Shown here: piece after piece, positions 26,790 to 38,700 of the stretch
Layout of the letters: each line of letters begins with the position of its first letter
Position numbering within the stretch: position 1 is the stretch's first letter
NCBI RefSeq assembly: GCF_036898095.1
Contig: NC_090725.1
Location: forward strand, 323,166,949 to 323,230,948
Source: Palaemon carinicauda
Lineage: Eukaryota > Arthropoda > Malacostraca > Decapoda > Palaemonidae
DNA length: 64,000 nt
Direction: 5' to 3'
Translations under genes and position numbers: made by a program
The notes under the pieces: generated by a model
The model's input: the letters and a program-made list of their open reading frames with translations, nothing else
What the model was told of the DNA's origin: nothing
The model's database searches: none

Positions 26790-28420
26790 AATTCCATCCT
26801 GTTAGGAATAGTCTCTTGAGGGAATAACCTCGAAGGGTTATGTCTCACGAGGTTGTTGTGCTCTGAAGGCATGACGGGGTGAGGCGAAGATCATAAGAGG
26901 TCAGAGGTCGACACATGTGAGTGCTCAACTGAGCTCTCTATCTCATAGGAAGGCTGAGATAATAAACCCAAAGGTCTATGTTTCACGAGACAAGTTGTCT
27001 TACGAGACTTGTTCTCTTCCGAGACTCGGGCCCTGGGGAGCAATGGTGGGATGTGGCGGCTGAAACTGGTCAGCTGGCATTCACAACTGTGACAATAACT
27101 TGGAGGATTATGTCTATTGAGACTCCTCATTAATGTGGCCGCTGCGCACCATTGGCTAGCATCTCCCATTTGTGGCAACAACCAAGAAGGGTTCTGTCTT
27201 ATGAGCCTCGTTGTATTGCCGCAGATTTTCTCCTACCTGGCGAGGTCTGGTAGTCGCATATGCGAGTACACATGCACAACTGAAGCAGCTCATGCCAAAA
27301 CCTGTAATTGTGCAGACCTCCTCAGCGAGAGAAGCTAGCCTGCGCACCTCATTAACGCTTTGTGTCTGATTGGTCTCTCTCTCTCATTAATATAAATAGG
27401 ATAGAGTTGCTTTCCAGAACTTAGCACTCGATCAGACCTTCTCAGTGTGAGGAGCTCGCTTGCTCACTTCACCATTGCTGTGTGTGTGGGTTTGCTCTCT
27501 CACAAGAAGAGGTGCTAGGTGTTCTGCCAGACCCTTGTCTCTGCTTACTGGTGTGTACCATCTGGGTTCGTTCTCTCCAATGAATACGTTAGAGAAACTC
27601 ACCCAGACTCTCAATCCCAAGTGTGCGGTGTCTGGGTTTGTTCTGTTGCTTGAAATGGTCTGTTTCCCCAAGTATGAAAAAAACATGGACACTCGCCAGC
27701 TCTCCCAGAAGAGGTTGACGAGTTTTCTAGCATACTCTAGGAGAAAGCATAAGTCGTTTGGTGGAGAGCAAGGCTGATGTACAACAGGAAGAACAGGTAA
27801 GGGTAGGAATTCTGAGGCGAGGCCCGGATGGGACTAGCCTCATAAAACTCCATGAGCTTTGTTAACAATGGTGAGAGGCGGTGGCTGCAAGCAGTCGTCA
27901 GGCACTGTAATATGTGGCAATAATCCCAAAGGATTATAACCTATAAGACTTGTCAATTTGAGAGGCAGTTACCGTAAGTGGTTGCTAAGCATCACCATCT
28001 GCGGCAATGATCCCAAAGGGATACTGCTCACGAGGCTCCTTGTATCATGGGACACAACTGTAGTGGTGGTGACTGCAAGCAGCTGGCAGGCATCACTAAT
28101 ATTGGCAACAGCCCCAATGAGTTATAGACTACAAGACTCATCGATGGGAAAGGTAGCGAAAGCAAGCAGTTGGCAGGCATCACCACCATCTGCAGCAATG
28201 ATCTCAAAAGAGTATTGCTCACTAGACCTGTTGTACCATGAGGGCGTGATGGCAGAGGCAATGATGCTTTACCATCTACGGCAATAACTCCAAAGGGTTA
28301 TAACTCACAAAACTTGGCAATGGGTGAGCCAGGGGCTGTAAGTGATCGTCAGCCATCACCATCTGCAGTAATACCTCCAAATGAATAATTTTCATGAGAC
28401 TGGCTGCGTGAAATATGACC
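26790..28420. repeat. Degenerate tandem repeat with internal hairpin
   Basis: Roughly ten copies of a unit near 100 bp or its multiples. Each copy has a core such as GGCAATGATCCCAAAGGGAT followed by CTCACGAGRCT-like sequence. Cores sit near 26823, 27094, 27172, 27918, 28004, 28105, 28193, 28280 and 28369. Stem halves vary between copies while often remaining complementary. Confidence 0.65.
27311..27520. repeat. About 120-bp degenerate duplication
   Basis: CAGACCTCCTCAGCGAGAGAAGCTAGCCTGC near 27313 (first 20 bases CAGACCTCCTCAGCGAGAGA) recurs as CAGACCTTCTCAGTGTGAGG near 27434. Both are followed by GC-rich text and a CACTTCA or CACCTCA word. Confidence 0.5.
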
Positions 28421-28907
28421 CTGGTCAGTTGCTTCAGGTTTTCCTCAAGAATATTGCTCGACGGGGGACCAGTCTGTAATGGCTCTTGTTCCTACGCCGT
28501 GAGTAGATGGAGAAAATTCTGCTCCTAAGAGCACAAGAACTCTATCGGTGGATTACCTTCAGCATCTCGGAGGGGGAGACCACAGGTAACCCTTTGGGAT
28601 TCAGGTGTGTGGTCCCACTGTGCCTTACCTGTAACACCCTTGCAAGATATCCCAAAACCCCAAAAAAGGCAGGAGTTGCTGCAGGCAAAAACAAGAGAGG
28701 CTCCCTCGCTAAGGGAAGCAATGGTGGTCACACTTAAGAGTAGTTCCGAGGTCAGTTTGTCATCCTTCTACTCGTTAAATCTCCGAAGGAGGATGAACAA
28801 GTAGAGAAAATGTAGTGGGAATGAGACAACGGAGTAAGAAGCCCACCAAACCCCCATTGGAAAGATGACCATTCCCCAAAAAATTTTATAGTAGTTTCTT
28901 AATTGTT

Positions 28908-29700
<793 letters not shown>

Positions 29701-29710
29701 CACGAGGTGA

Positions 29711-29840
29711 GATAGGAATCAGAGGATCTTATAGGTTAGTTCTAGGAATCAGAGGAGCTCATTTGTTAGTTTTTGGAATCAGTGGAGCTTGTTGGTTAGT
29801 TTATGGAATTAGAGGAACTTTTAGGTTAGTTTAAGGAATA
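29711..29840. repeat. 30-bp minisatellite, four to five copies
   Basis: Units start GGAATCAGAGGA or GGAATCAGTGGA and end TTAGTTTA or similar. This is the first of a cluster of arrays that all use a period near 30 bp. Confidence 0.85.
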
Positions 29841-29929
29841 AAAAACTTAGGTGTACCCATTACTTTGATTGTATATTTACTGGACTCAGTTAAAGCTCAA
29901 ATATGATATTGTAGAATAGGTAGGTTTAG

Positions 29930-31160
29930 GTACGTTTAGGTAAGTTAAGTAAGGTAAGGTTAGGTAAGGTAAGGAAAGCTAAAGAGAGATGAAAATAGGT
30001 TAATGCAAGCTAAGATAAGGGTAGGCTAGCTAAGGTAAGCTAAGATAAGGGTAGGCTAGCTAAGATAAGCTAAGCTAAGTGTAGGCTAGCTAAGCTAAGG
30101 GTAGATTAGCTGTGGTAAGTTAAGCGAAGAGTAGGCTAGCTATGGTAAGCTAAGCTAAGGGTAAGCTAGCTATGGTAAGCTAAGGGTAGGCTAGCTATGG
30201 TAAGCTAGGCTAAGTGTAGGCTAGCTAAGGTAAGCTAGGCTAAGTGTAGGCTAGCTAAGGTAAGCTAGGCTAAGTGTAGGCTAGCTAAGCTAAGGGTAGA
30301 TTAGCTGTGGTAAGTTAAGCGAAGGGTAGGCTAGCTATGGTAAGCTAAGCTAAGGGTAGGCTAGCTAAGGTAAGCTAAGATAAGGTTAGGCTAGCTAAGG
30401 TAAGCTAAGCTAAGTGTAGGCTAGCTAAGGTAAGGTAAGCTAAGTGTAGGCTAGCTAAGCTAATGGTAGATTAGCTGTGGTAAGTTAAGCGAAGAGTAGG
30501 CTAGCCATGGTAAGCTAAGCTAAGGGTAGGCTAGCTAAGGTAAGCTAAGATAAGGTTAGGCTAGCTAAGGTAAGCTAAGCTAAGTGTAGGCTAGCTAAGC
30601 TAAGGGTAGGCTAGCTAAGGTAAGCTAAGCTAAGTGTAGGCTAGCTAAGGTAAGCTAAGCTAAGTGTAGGCTAGCCATGGTAAGCTAAGTTAAGTGTAGG
30701 CTAGCCATGGTAAGCTAAGTTAAGTGTAGGCTAGCCATGGTAAGCTAAGCTAAGGGTAGGCTAGCTATGGTAAGCTAAGCTAAGGATATGTTAGCTATGG
30801 TAAGCTAAGGACAGGTTAGCTATGGCAACCTAACCTACGGATAGGTTAGCTATGTTATATCTAACCTAAGCTAAGGATAGGTTAGCTATGTTAAGCTAAG
30901 CTAAGGATAGGTTAGATATGGTAAGGATAAGTTAGCTATGGTAAGCTAAGCTAAGGATAGGTTAGCTATGTTAAGCTAACCTAAGCTAAGGATAGGTTAG
31001 CTATGTTAAGCTAAGCTAAGGATAGGTTAGCTATGTTAAGCTAACCTAAGCTAAGGATAGGTTAGCTATGTTAAGCTAAGCTAAGGATAGGTTAGCTATG
31101 GTAAGCTAAGCTAAGGATAGGTTAGCGATGGTAAGGATAAGTTAGCTATGGTAAGCTAAG
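29930..31160. repeat. 30-bp satellite rich in TAAGCTAAG / TAGGCTAGC
   Basis: About 40 units of the form GTAAGCTAAGCTAAGTGTAG + GCTAGCTAAG, with variants (GCTAGCTATG, GGTTAGCTATG). The unit reads as six 5-mers related to TAAGG/TAAGC. The left edge grades from simple GGTAA repeats. Confidence 0.93.
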
Positions 31161-31410
31161 CTAAGGTAAGGTGGGGTAAAATAAAGGCAAGGTGAGGTAA
31201 GGTAAGGTAAGGTAAGGTAGGGTAAGGATATGTTGGGTAGGTAAGGTAAGGTAAGGATATGTTGGGTAGGTAAGGTAAAATAAGAATATGTTGGGTAGGC
31301 AAGGAAAAAATAAGGGTATGTTAGATAAAGTAAGGTAAAATAATGGTATGTTGGGTAAGGTAACGTAAGGTAAGCTAAGGGTATGTTGGGTAAGGTAAGG
31401 TAAAATAAGG
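31161..31410. repeat. Transition of TAAGG pentamers and TATGTTGGGTAAGG units
   Basis: (GGTAA)n runs and 20-40 bp units with GGGTATGTTGGGTAAGG connect the two satellites on either side. Confidence 0.8.
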
Positions 31411-32100
31411 GTATGTAAGGTAAAGTAAAATAGGAGTATGGTAAGTAAGGTAAAGTAAAATAGGAGTATGTTAACTAAGGTAAAGTAAAAACTGAGTATG
31501 TTAAGTAAGGTAAAGTAAAATAGGAGTATGTTAAGTAAGGTAAAGTAAAACATGATTATGTTAAGTAAGGTAAAGTAAAATTGGAGTATGTTAAGTAAGG
31601 TAAAGTAAAACATGAGTATGTTAAGTAAGGTAAAGTAAAATAGGAGTATGTTAAGTAAGATAAAGTAAAAAATGAGTATGTTAAGTAAGGTGAAGTAAAA
31701 CATGAGTAGTTTAAGTAAGGTAAAGTAAAATAGGAGTATGTTAAGTAAGGTAAAGTAAAATAGGAATATGTTAAGTAAGGTAAAATAAAAAATGAGTATA
31801 TTAAGTAAGGTAAAGTAAAACATGAGTATGTTAAGTAAGGTAAAGTAAAACATGACTATGTTAAGTAAGGTAAAGTAAAATAGGAGTATGTTAAGTAAGA
31901 TAAAGTAAAAAATGAGTATGTTAAGTAAGGTAAAGTAAAACATGAGTATGTTAAGTAAGGTAAAGTAAAACATGAGTATGTTAAGTAAGGTAAAGCAAAA
32001 TAGGAGTATGTTAAGTAAGGTAAAATAAAACATGAGTATGTTAAGTAAGGTAAAGTAAAACATGAGTATGTTAAGTAAGGTGAGGTAGGGTAAAATAAGG
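31411..32100. repeat. 30-bp satellite, about 23 copies
   Basis: Units TTAAGTAAGGTAAAGTAAAA plus a variable ten-base tail (TAGGAGTATG or CATGAGTATG). Because 30 is a multiple of three, the minus strand is open for 323 codons as a ten-residue repeat (LLNILMFYFT). I consider this an artefact: the repeat is hydrophobic and monotonous, and there is no start or signal context. Confidence 0.93.
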
Positions 32101-32264
32101 GCAAGTTTGTTAAGGCAAGGGTAGGTTATCAAAGGGTAGATAAGGTGTAAGGATAAGTAAGATAAGGGAAGATAAGGTGTAAGGATAGATCACATAAGAC
32201 TAGGTACTTATTTACTTCACTTTAAGGACTGCTTTTCTGGTCCCATACAGCAAGGAAACCGGTA
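32101..32264. repeat. Decayed TAAGG-type repeat
   Basis: GGTAA/GATAAGG words fade out by about 32190, just before the inverted-repeat element. Confidence 0.6.
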
Positions 32265-32831
32265 AATGTGTAGGAGAGCTCCGCGGAAGATCTTGAAGAA
32301 TTTAAACACCTACAATTCACTATTATATCATATAGAACGCTTATATAATAGTCAATATATGAGCAGCTTCTATTTAACGAAGATATTCGTGTGTATAGTT
32401 ATGTTTCACCTGGATTTTTTCTAAGTGTTTGTTTTTGTTTACTGTGTGATGTCTTGGCTAAAATGAGCTGTTTCACCGCCTTACTGCGTATGGCAAACTA
32501 GTTCTCAATGCTATTCTAACCAATAACAGGTGTTTTCTTGACGTCACACTGTTTGAAAACCAATCATGGCGGTTTTTACAAATCTAGCCAATGCTGACAC
32601 TTATTACTTCACTTATCCCTGCTATTTTTCCACCAGTTACCACAGTTTACGTGAAGTTCCGCGGAGGAATATTTTTGCACGTCTCGGATCTCCCTTCAAA
32701 CTAAAAAGCTCATTTTGCCGTAAAGTATGGAGTAGTTAGCAGGACCTTCATCCCGTTCCGACTGTGTCACTTGTGACAATTGCTTTATTTCTTATGGGGA
32801 TTTTTGTGTACATTATTCAGGGAAAGTTGAC

Positions 32832-33006
32832 TTGCTAATTGCATTTGCTCAACGTCATGGTTTGATTTTGGCAGAGAAAAAGTGCCCTAATTGTGAAAAT
32901 GTGTGCCGTATAGATTACAACAAATTAGCATTCCGGTGTGATCGTAGTGTGGTTACTCGTGGGAAAAGGAAGAGGAGGTGCAATTTTTTCGTGTCTTGTT
33001 TCAAAG
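32832..33006 (+). CDS. Zinc-ribbon exon fragment, transposase-like N-terminus
   Basis: A frame reading LIAFAQRHGLILAEKKCPNC, then CRIDYNKLAFRC, a basic stretch GKRKRRC, and NFFVSCFK. The Cys pattern CxxC...C...C with this order (short helix, CPxC, aromatic FxC, basic run, C) resembles the zinc ribbon at the start of IS1595/Merlin transposases. The frame continues to 33149, but the last recognisable residues lie directly before a good 5' splice site (AAAG/GTAAGT at 33006/33007). A matching acceptor (TTTCTACTTTTAG) ends near 33525, and splicing would give CFK-ETFKSSAELSYTFLL and a stop. The 32832 start is not an ATG; the true start is unknown. Confidence 0.4.
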
Positions 33007-33094
33007 GTAAGTTAGATATTGAGACTAATTTGAAGTTTGTGTTCCTTTTTTTGCAAAAGGCGTTTTCATTTGAATTTGTTTCGTTTGAACTGAA

Positions 33095-33345
33095 ACTCAA
33101 TGTGGCCTTAAGGGGGGGTCGCAGGGGGGGCGGAGCCCCCCCCCGGTAGGCCTAGGTAGGGGTACAGGGCCCCATAGGCTAGGTTAGGTGGGTGTCTTAG
33201 GTTCGGTGGTGCCCTGAAAATTACTGTGGCCTTAAGGGGGGGTCGCAGGGGGGGCGGAGCCCCCCCGGTAGGCCTAGGTAGGGGTACATGGCCCCCAGGG
33301 TAGGGTAGGTAGTTGTATTAGGTTCGGTAGTGCCCCGAAAAATCA
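33095..33345. repeat. About 126-bp GC-rich tandem duplication
   Basis: TGGCCTTAAGGGGGGGTCGC begins at about 33102 and again at about 33228. Each copy continues with GGGGGGCGGAGCCCCCC, GGTAGGCCTAGGTAGGGGTA and a GGTTCGGT word. The G-run/C-run pair forms a strong hairpin in each copy. Confidence 0.9.
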
Positions 33346-33689
33346 CTTTTCTCCTCCTCCCCCCACCCAAAAACCCCGCTTCCCACTGGGGTCCCCCATA
33401 ATTGTAGTAGTAGGTTTATGCTTACATTTTCTGTGTAAGAGTTAGGTGGTTGTAGGAGGATTATCTCACAGTTTCAAGGTAACTGTAACTCTAATTTACT
33501 GTTTTCTTTCGTTTTCTACTTTTAGAAACTTTTAAATCGAGCGCGGAGCTCTCCTACACATTCCTACTCTAAGACCTTCACATTTATTTTATTGCATACA
33601 TTCTAAGGCATTCATCATTTCACACCACATACTATTTGTTGTTTGTCAGGTCCACATTATCAAAGCACTTAGAAAACAAGGAAGTCTTC

Positions 33690-34950
33690 AGATAATGGTA
33701 GGTAAAATAAGGTTGGGTTAAGTGAGGCTATATAAGGAAGGTACAGTGATAGTTGGCAAGGTTAAGTGTACGTAAGACAAGGATAGCTAAAGTAAGAATA
33801 GGTAAGATAAGCCTAGGTAAGATAAGCCTAGGTAAGATAAGACTAGGTAAGATAAGACTAGGTAAAGTGAGGGTATATAAGGTAAAGTTAGGTAGTGATG
33901 GTAGGCAAGGTTAATAAGATATACGGTAACGGCAGCAAAAGTAAGAATAGGTAAGATAAGGGTAGGTAACATAAGACTAGGTAAGATAAGGGTAGGTAAC
34001 ATAAGACTAGGTAACATAGGACTAGGTATCATAAGGGTAGGTAACTTATGGTATATAAGATAAGGTTAGGTAGTGATGGAAGGCAAGGTTAAGAATATGT
34101 AAGGTAAGGGTAGGTAAGATAAGAATATGTAAGATAAGGGTAGGCAAGATAAGAATATGTAAGGTAAGGGTAGGCAAAGATAAGAATATGTAAGGTAAGG
34201 GTAGGTAAGGGTAGGTAAGAGAAGTATAGGTAAAATAAGAATCGGTAAGAAGAGGGTAGGTGGGATAAGACTGGGTAAGGTTAGGTAGAATGATGGTAGG
34301 CAGGTTAAGAGAAAGGTAGGTAAGGGTAGCTGATGTAAGCATAGGTAAGATAGAGTAAGGAAGGTAAGAGTAGATATAAGGGTCGGTCAAATGAGGGTAT
34401 CTAAGGTAAGGTTAGGTAGAATGATGGTAGACAAGGTATGGACAGGTAGATTAGGAGTAGGTTGGTAAGGGTACCTTAAGTAAGAAAAGGTAAGGTAGGG
34501 GTAGGTAAAGTGAAGGTATATAAGGTATGGTTAGGTGGTGATGGTAGGCAAGGTTAAAAATGCGTAAGGTAACGGTAGCAAACGTAAAAATAGGTAAAAT
34601 AAGATTATGTAAGGTAACAGAGTAGATAATATAATAGTCGGTAAAGTGGGTGTATCTAGGGCAAGGTTACGTTGGTAAAAGGTTGGTAGGCAAGGTATGG
34701 GTAGGCAGGTTGTGAGTAGGGTAACTGAAGTATGAGTAGGGAAGAAAAGGGTAGGCAAGATAAGACTAGATAAGAAAGGGAGGGGTAAGGTACGACTAGG
34801 TAAGATAAGGGTATGTAAAATCAAGGTATGTAAGGTAAGGTAAAGTTAGGTAAAGTGATGATAGGCAAGGTATGGGTAGGCAGGTTAAGAGCAGGTAATT
34901 AAGGGTAGCTAGAGTATGAGTAGGTACAATAAAGGTAGGTGGAGGTTAAG
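33690..34950. repeat. Degenerate TAAGG/GGTAG satellite
   Basis: Irregular units of about 30 bp such as GTAAGGTAAGGGTAGGTAAGATAAGAATAT (first 20 bases GTAAGGTAAGGGTAGGTAAG). They also form larger duplicated blocks of about 250-450 bp with GGTTAGGTAGTGATGG landmarks near 33890, 34068 and 34530. Minus-strand open frames rich in LTLPYL are shadows. Confidence 0.88.
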
Positions 34951-35773
34951 CAACTATAACATTAAAAGGAGAGTTTATTTTGTAACCTTTGTATCGCTGT
35001 TTCCTTTAAGACTACTTCACTGGCTTTTTTAATCTTATTTCATAATCAATATTAACAGGAAAGTCTATTTTGCAACCTTTGTTTCGTCGTTTGGTTTAAA
35101 ACTACTTCATTTAAAAAAAAAAAATCAAAATCCAATATATGCCCTGCAACTATCTGTATTGCTAAGCCTACTCTAACGGAAAGCCTAATCTAGCATAAAG
35201 TTGCTAGAACCTGAAAAAATAGGCCTGCGCTATAAAATACACTTTATCAGAATATTTTCACACCGAAAATTACACCACTAACTGTAAAATCATTAAAATG
35301 TTAATTAACCTATTATGCATTACCTTTGTAGTAATGAGAAACAGATGAATTGCACAGCATGATTCACTTTATAAAAAAGTTTCTTATTTCCAGGGAATAG
35401 TAACAAGTGACTGGAATCGGAAGCCATTAGTGTTCCAAACATTCAGTTTCAGCAACAACTCTGTAAGTGTAACTCACACCCTCAAAGAGGTTCAATGTTC
35501 CAACAATGTTATGCCAGATTTAACGCTTTTACACTTTTTATTACGCAATTTAAATCACCATGAACATCCTATTTTATTAAAAAAATCTGCACTGACTTGC
35601 TGTTATGAAATAGAAATAGCAGTACTTAGATTGATAGGTCAAGAATAAATTATTTTAAATGAAAGATATATATAGAAAGGTTTCGCAAGAAAAGAGAGGA
35701 AGAGATACTTGTATACAAAGAAAACACGGTTATCTGATTTTTAAGTGGACCGGAACTCAATCTTTACACGAAA
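34951..35773. other. No gene recognised; 90-bp duplication
   Basis: TCTATTTTGCAACCTTTGTT near 35066 is a diverged copy of TTTATTTTGTAACCTTTGTA near 34974, each followed by ACTACTTCA. A 72-codon plus frame (35430-35648) has no motif. Confidence 0.55.
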
Positions 35774-38700
35774 TTAATGAGCATAATGATTTGTTTTAAA
35801 TACTATAACTCCTATATTATCTCTATATCTATTATCTATATTATCCCAACACTGTGACGAAATCTGACATATTGAAATATTTTCTCTTTCCCCACAATAT
35901 TTGGGGTTCTCAGTGACGAAATCTGACATGTTGAATTTTTCTTTCCCCACAATATTTGTCCTCCGTGACAAATCTGTCACGTTGACATTTTCTCATTCCC
36001 CACAATATTTTCCCTTCTCCAAGACAAGTCTGGCATGTTGACATTTTCTCTTAACCCAAAAAATTTGCTCTTCTCAGTGACGAAATCTGACATGTTGAAA
36101 TTTAATCTTTTCCCACAATATTTGCCCTTCTCAGTGACTAAATCTGGCATATTGACATTTTCTCTTTCCCCACAATATTTTCTCTTCTCCGCGACAAATC
36201 TGGCATGTTGACATATTCCCTTTCCCCACAATATTTGCCCTTCTCCGTGACATATCTGGCATGTTGAAATAGTCTCTTTCCTCACAATATTTTTCCTTCT
36301 CCGCTACAAATGTGGCATGTTGACATTTTCCCTTTCCCCATAATATTTTCCCTTCTCCGTGACAAATCTGGCACGTTGACATTTTCCCTTTCCCGACAAT
36401 ATTTGCCCTTCTCCGTGACATATCTGGCATGTTGACATTTTCTCTTTCCCCACAATATTTTTCCTTCTCCGCTACAAATCTGACATATTGACATTTTCCC
36501 TTTCCCCACAATATTTGCTCTTCTCAGTGGCATATCTGGCATGTTGTCATTTTCTCTTTCCCCACAATATCTTCCCTTTTCAGCGACAATTCTGGCATGT
36601 TGACATTTTCTCTTAACCCAAAAAATTTGCTCTTCTCAGTGACGAAATCTGACATGTTGAAATTTAATCTTTTCCCACAATATTTGCCCATCTCAGTGAC
36701 TAAATCTGGCATATTGACATTTTCTCTTTCCCCACAATATTTTCTCTTCTCCGCGACAAATCTGGCATGTTGACATATTCCCTTTCCCCACAATATTTGC
36801 CCTTCTCCGTGACATATCTGGCATGTTGAAATAGTCTCTTTCCTCACAATATTTTTCCTTCTCCGCTACAAATCTGGCATGTTGACATTTTCTCTTTCCC
36901 CACAATATTTGCCCTTCTCCGTGACATATCTGGCATGTTGACATTTTCTCTTTCCCCACAATATTTTTCCTTCTCCGCTACAAATCTGACACGTTGACAT
37001 TTTCCCTTTCCCCACAATATTTGCTCTTCTCAGTGGCATATCTGGCATGTTGACATTTTCTCTTTCCCCACAATATCTTCCCTTTTCCGCGACAATTCTG
37101 GCATGTTGACATTTTCTCTTTCCCCACAATATTTTCCCTTCTCCGCTACAAATCTGGCATGTTGACATTTTCTCTTTCCCCACAATATTTGCTCTTCTCC
37201 GTGGCATATCTGGCATGTTGACATTTTCTCTTTCCCCACAGTATCTTCCCTTTTCCGCGACAAATCTGGCATGTTGACATTTTCTCTTTCCCCACAATAT
37301 TTGCCCTTGTTAGGGATGAAATCTGACATGTTGAAATTTTCTCTTTCCCCACAATATTTGCCCTTCTCAGACACGAAATCTGAGATGTTGACATTTTCCC
37401 TTTCCCTACAATATTTGCCCTTCTCCGTGATATATCTGGCATGTTGACATTTTCTCTTTCCTCATAATATTTTCCCTTCTCTGCGACAAATCTGGCATGT
37501 TGACATTTTCTCTTTCCCCACAATATTTGCCCTTGTTAGGGATGAAATCTGACATGTTGAAATTTTCTCTTTCCCCACAATATTTGCCCTTCTCAGACAC
37601 GAAATCTGAGATGTTGACATTTTCCCTTTCCCTACAATATTTGCCCTTCTCCGTGATATATCTGGCATGTTGACATTTTCTCTTTCCTCATAATATTTTC
37701 CCTTCTCTGCGACAAAACTGGCATGTTGACATTTTTTTTTTCGCCACAATAATTTCCCTTCTCCACGACAAATATGGCATGTTGACATATTCTCTTTCCC
37801 CACAATATTTTCCCTTCTCTGCAACAAATCTGGCATGTTGACATTTTCTCTTTCCCCACAATATTTGCCCTTCTCTGCAACAAATCTGGCATGTTGACAT
37901 TTTCTTTTCCCCCACAATGTTTTCCCTTCTCCGTGACAAATCTGGCATGTTGACATTCTCCCTTTCCCCACAATATTTGCCCTTCTCCGTGACATATCTG
38001 GCATGTTGACATTTTCTCTTTCCCCACAATATTTGCCCTTCTCCGTGACAAATCTGGCATGTTGACATTTTCCCTTTCCCTACAATATTTTCCCTTCTCC
38101 GCGACAAATCTGGCATGTTGAAACTTTCTCTTTCCCCACAATATTTGCCCTTCTCAGTGATGAAATCTGGCATGTTGACATTTTCCCTTTCCCTACAATA
38201 TTTTCCCTTCTCCGCGACAAATCTGGCATGTTGAAACTTTCTCTTTCCCCACAATATTTGCCCTTCTCAGTGATGAAATCTGGCATGTTGACATTTTCTC
38301 TTTCCCCACAATATTTTCCCTTCTCCGTGACAAATCTGGCATGTTGACATTTTCCCTCTCCCCACAATATTTGCCCTTCTCCGTGACATATCTGGCATGT
38401 TGACATTTTCCCTTTCCCTACAATATTTTCCCTTCTCCAAGACAAGCCTGGCATGTTGACATTTTCTCTTAACCCCAAAAATTTGCTCTTCTCAGTGACG
38501 AAATCTGACATGTTGAAATTTTCTCTTTTCCCACAATATTTGCCGTTCTCAGTGGCGAAATCTGGCACGTTGACATTTTCTCTTTCCCCACAATATTTTC
38601 CCTTCGCAACAAATCTAACATGTTGACATTTCTCTTTCCCCACAATATTTGCCTTTCTCAGTGACAAAATCTGACATGTTGATATTTTCTCTTTCCCCAC

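Larger units (their letters stand above)
24690..28830 (-). repeat. GC-richer block with degenerate repeats and small hairpins; possible decayed DIRS-like 5' region
   Basis: This block is clearly less AT-rich than its surroundings. No domain is recognisable. It carries perfect short hairpins at 25396-25409, 25430-25441, 25582-25597, 25622-25639, 26824-26841 (one G-T pair), 27920-27937, 28010-28022 and 28781-28791. It ends next to a GA microsatellite. The hairpin style recalls the 5' half of DIRS-A. If the same loop family (TTCT, TCCG, TTCG, TTTG) is read on the sense strand, sense is minus. Relationship to DIRS is an inference. Confidence 0.45.
32265..33562 (+). mobile_element. 1.3 kb terminal-inverted-repeat element, possibly Merlin/IS1595-like
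   Basis: A 21-bp sequence AATGTGTAGGAGAGCTCCGC(G) at 32265-32285 is repeated in perfect inverted form at 33542-33562. The element sits between TAAGG-type satellites that resume near 33690. Inside is a short exon-like frame with a zinc ribbon (32832-33006). Flanking 8-9 bp do not match, so no target-site duplication is seen. The Merlin/IS1595 suggestion rests only on the ribbon-like N-terminus. No DDE catalytic core is present, so this copy is non-autonomous at best. Confidence 0.6.

Noticed and set aside
31161..32132. 323-codon minus frame (LLNILMFYFT repeats) as a membrane protein
   Set aside because: Exact product of a 30-bp AT-rich satellite. No unique sequence and no start context.
29930..35000. 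True interstitial telomere (TTAGG)n
   Set aside because: Units are TAAGG/TAAGC-type and not TTAGG; no pure TTAGG run was found. Only a distant origin can be suggested.
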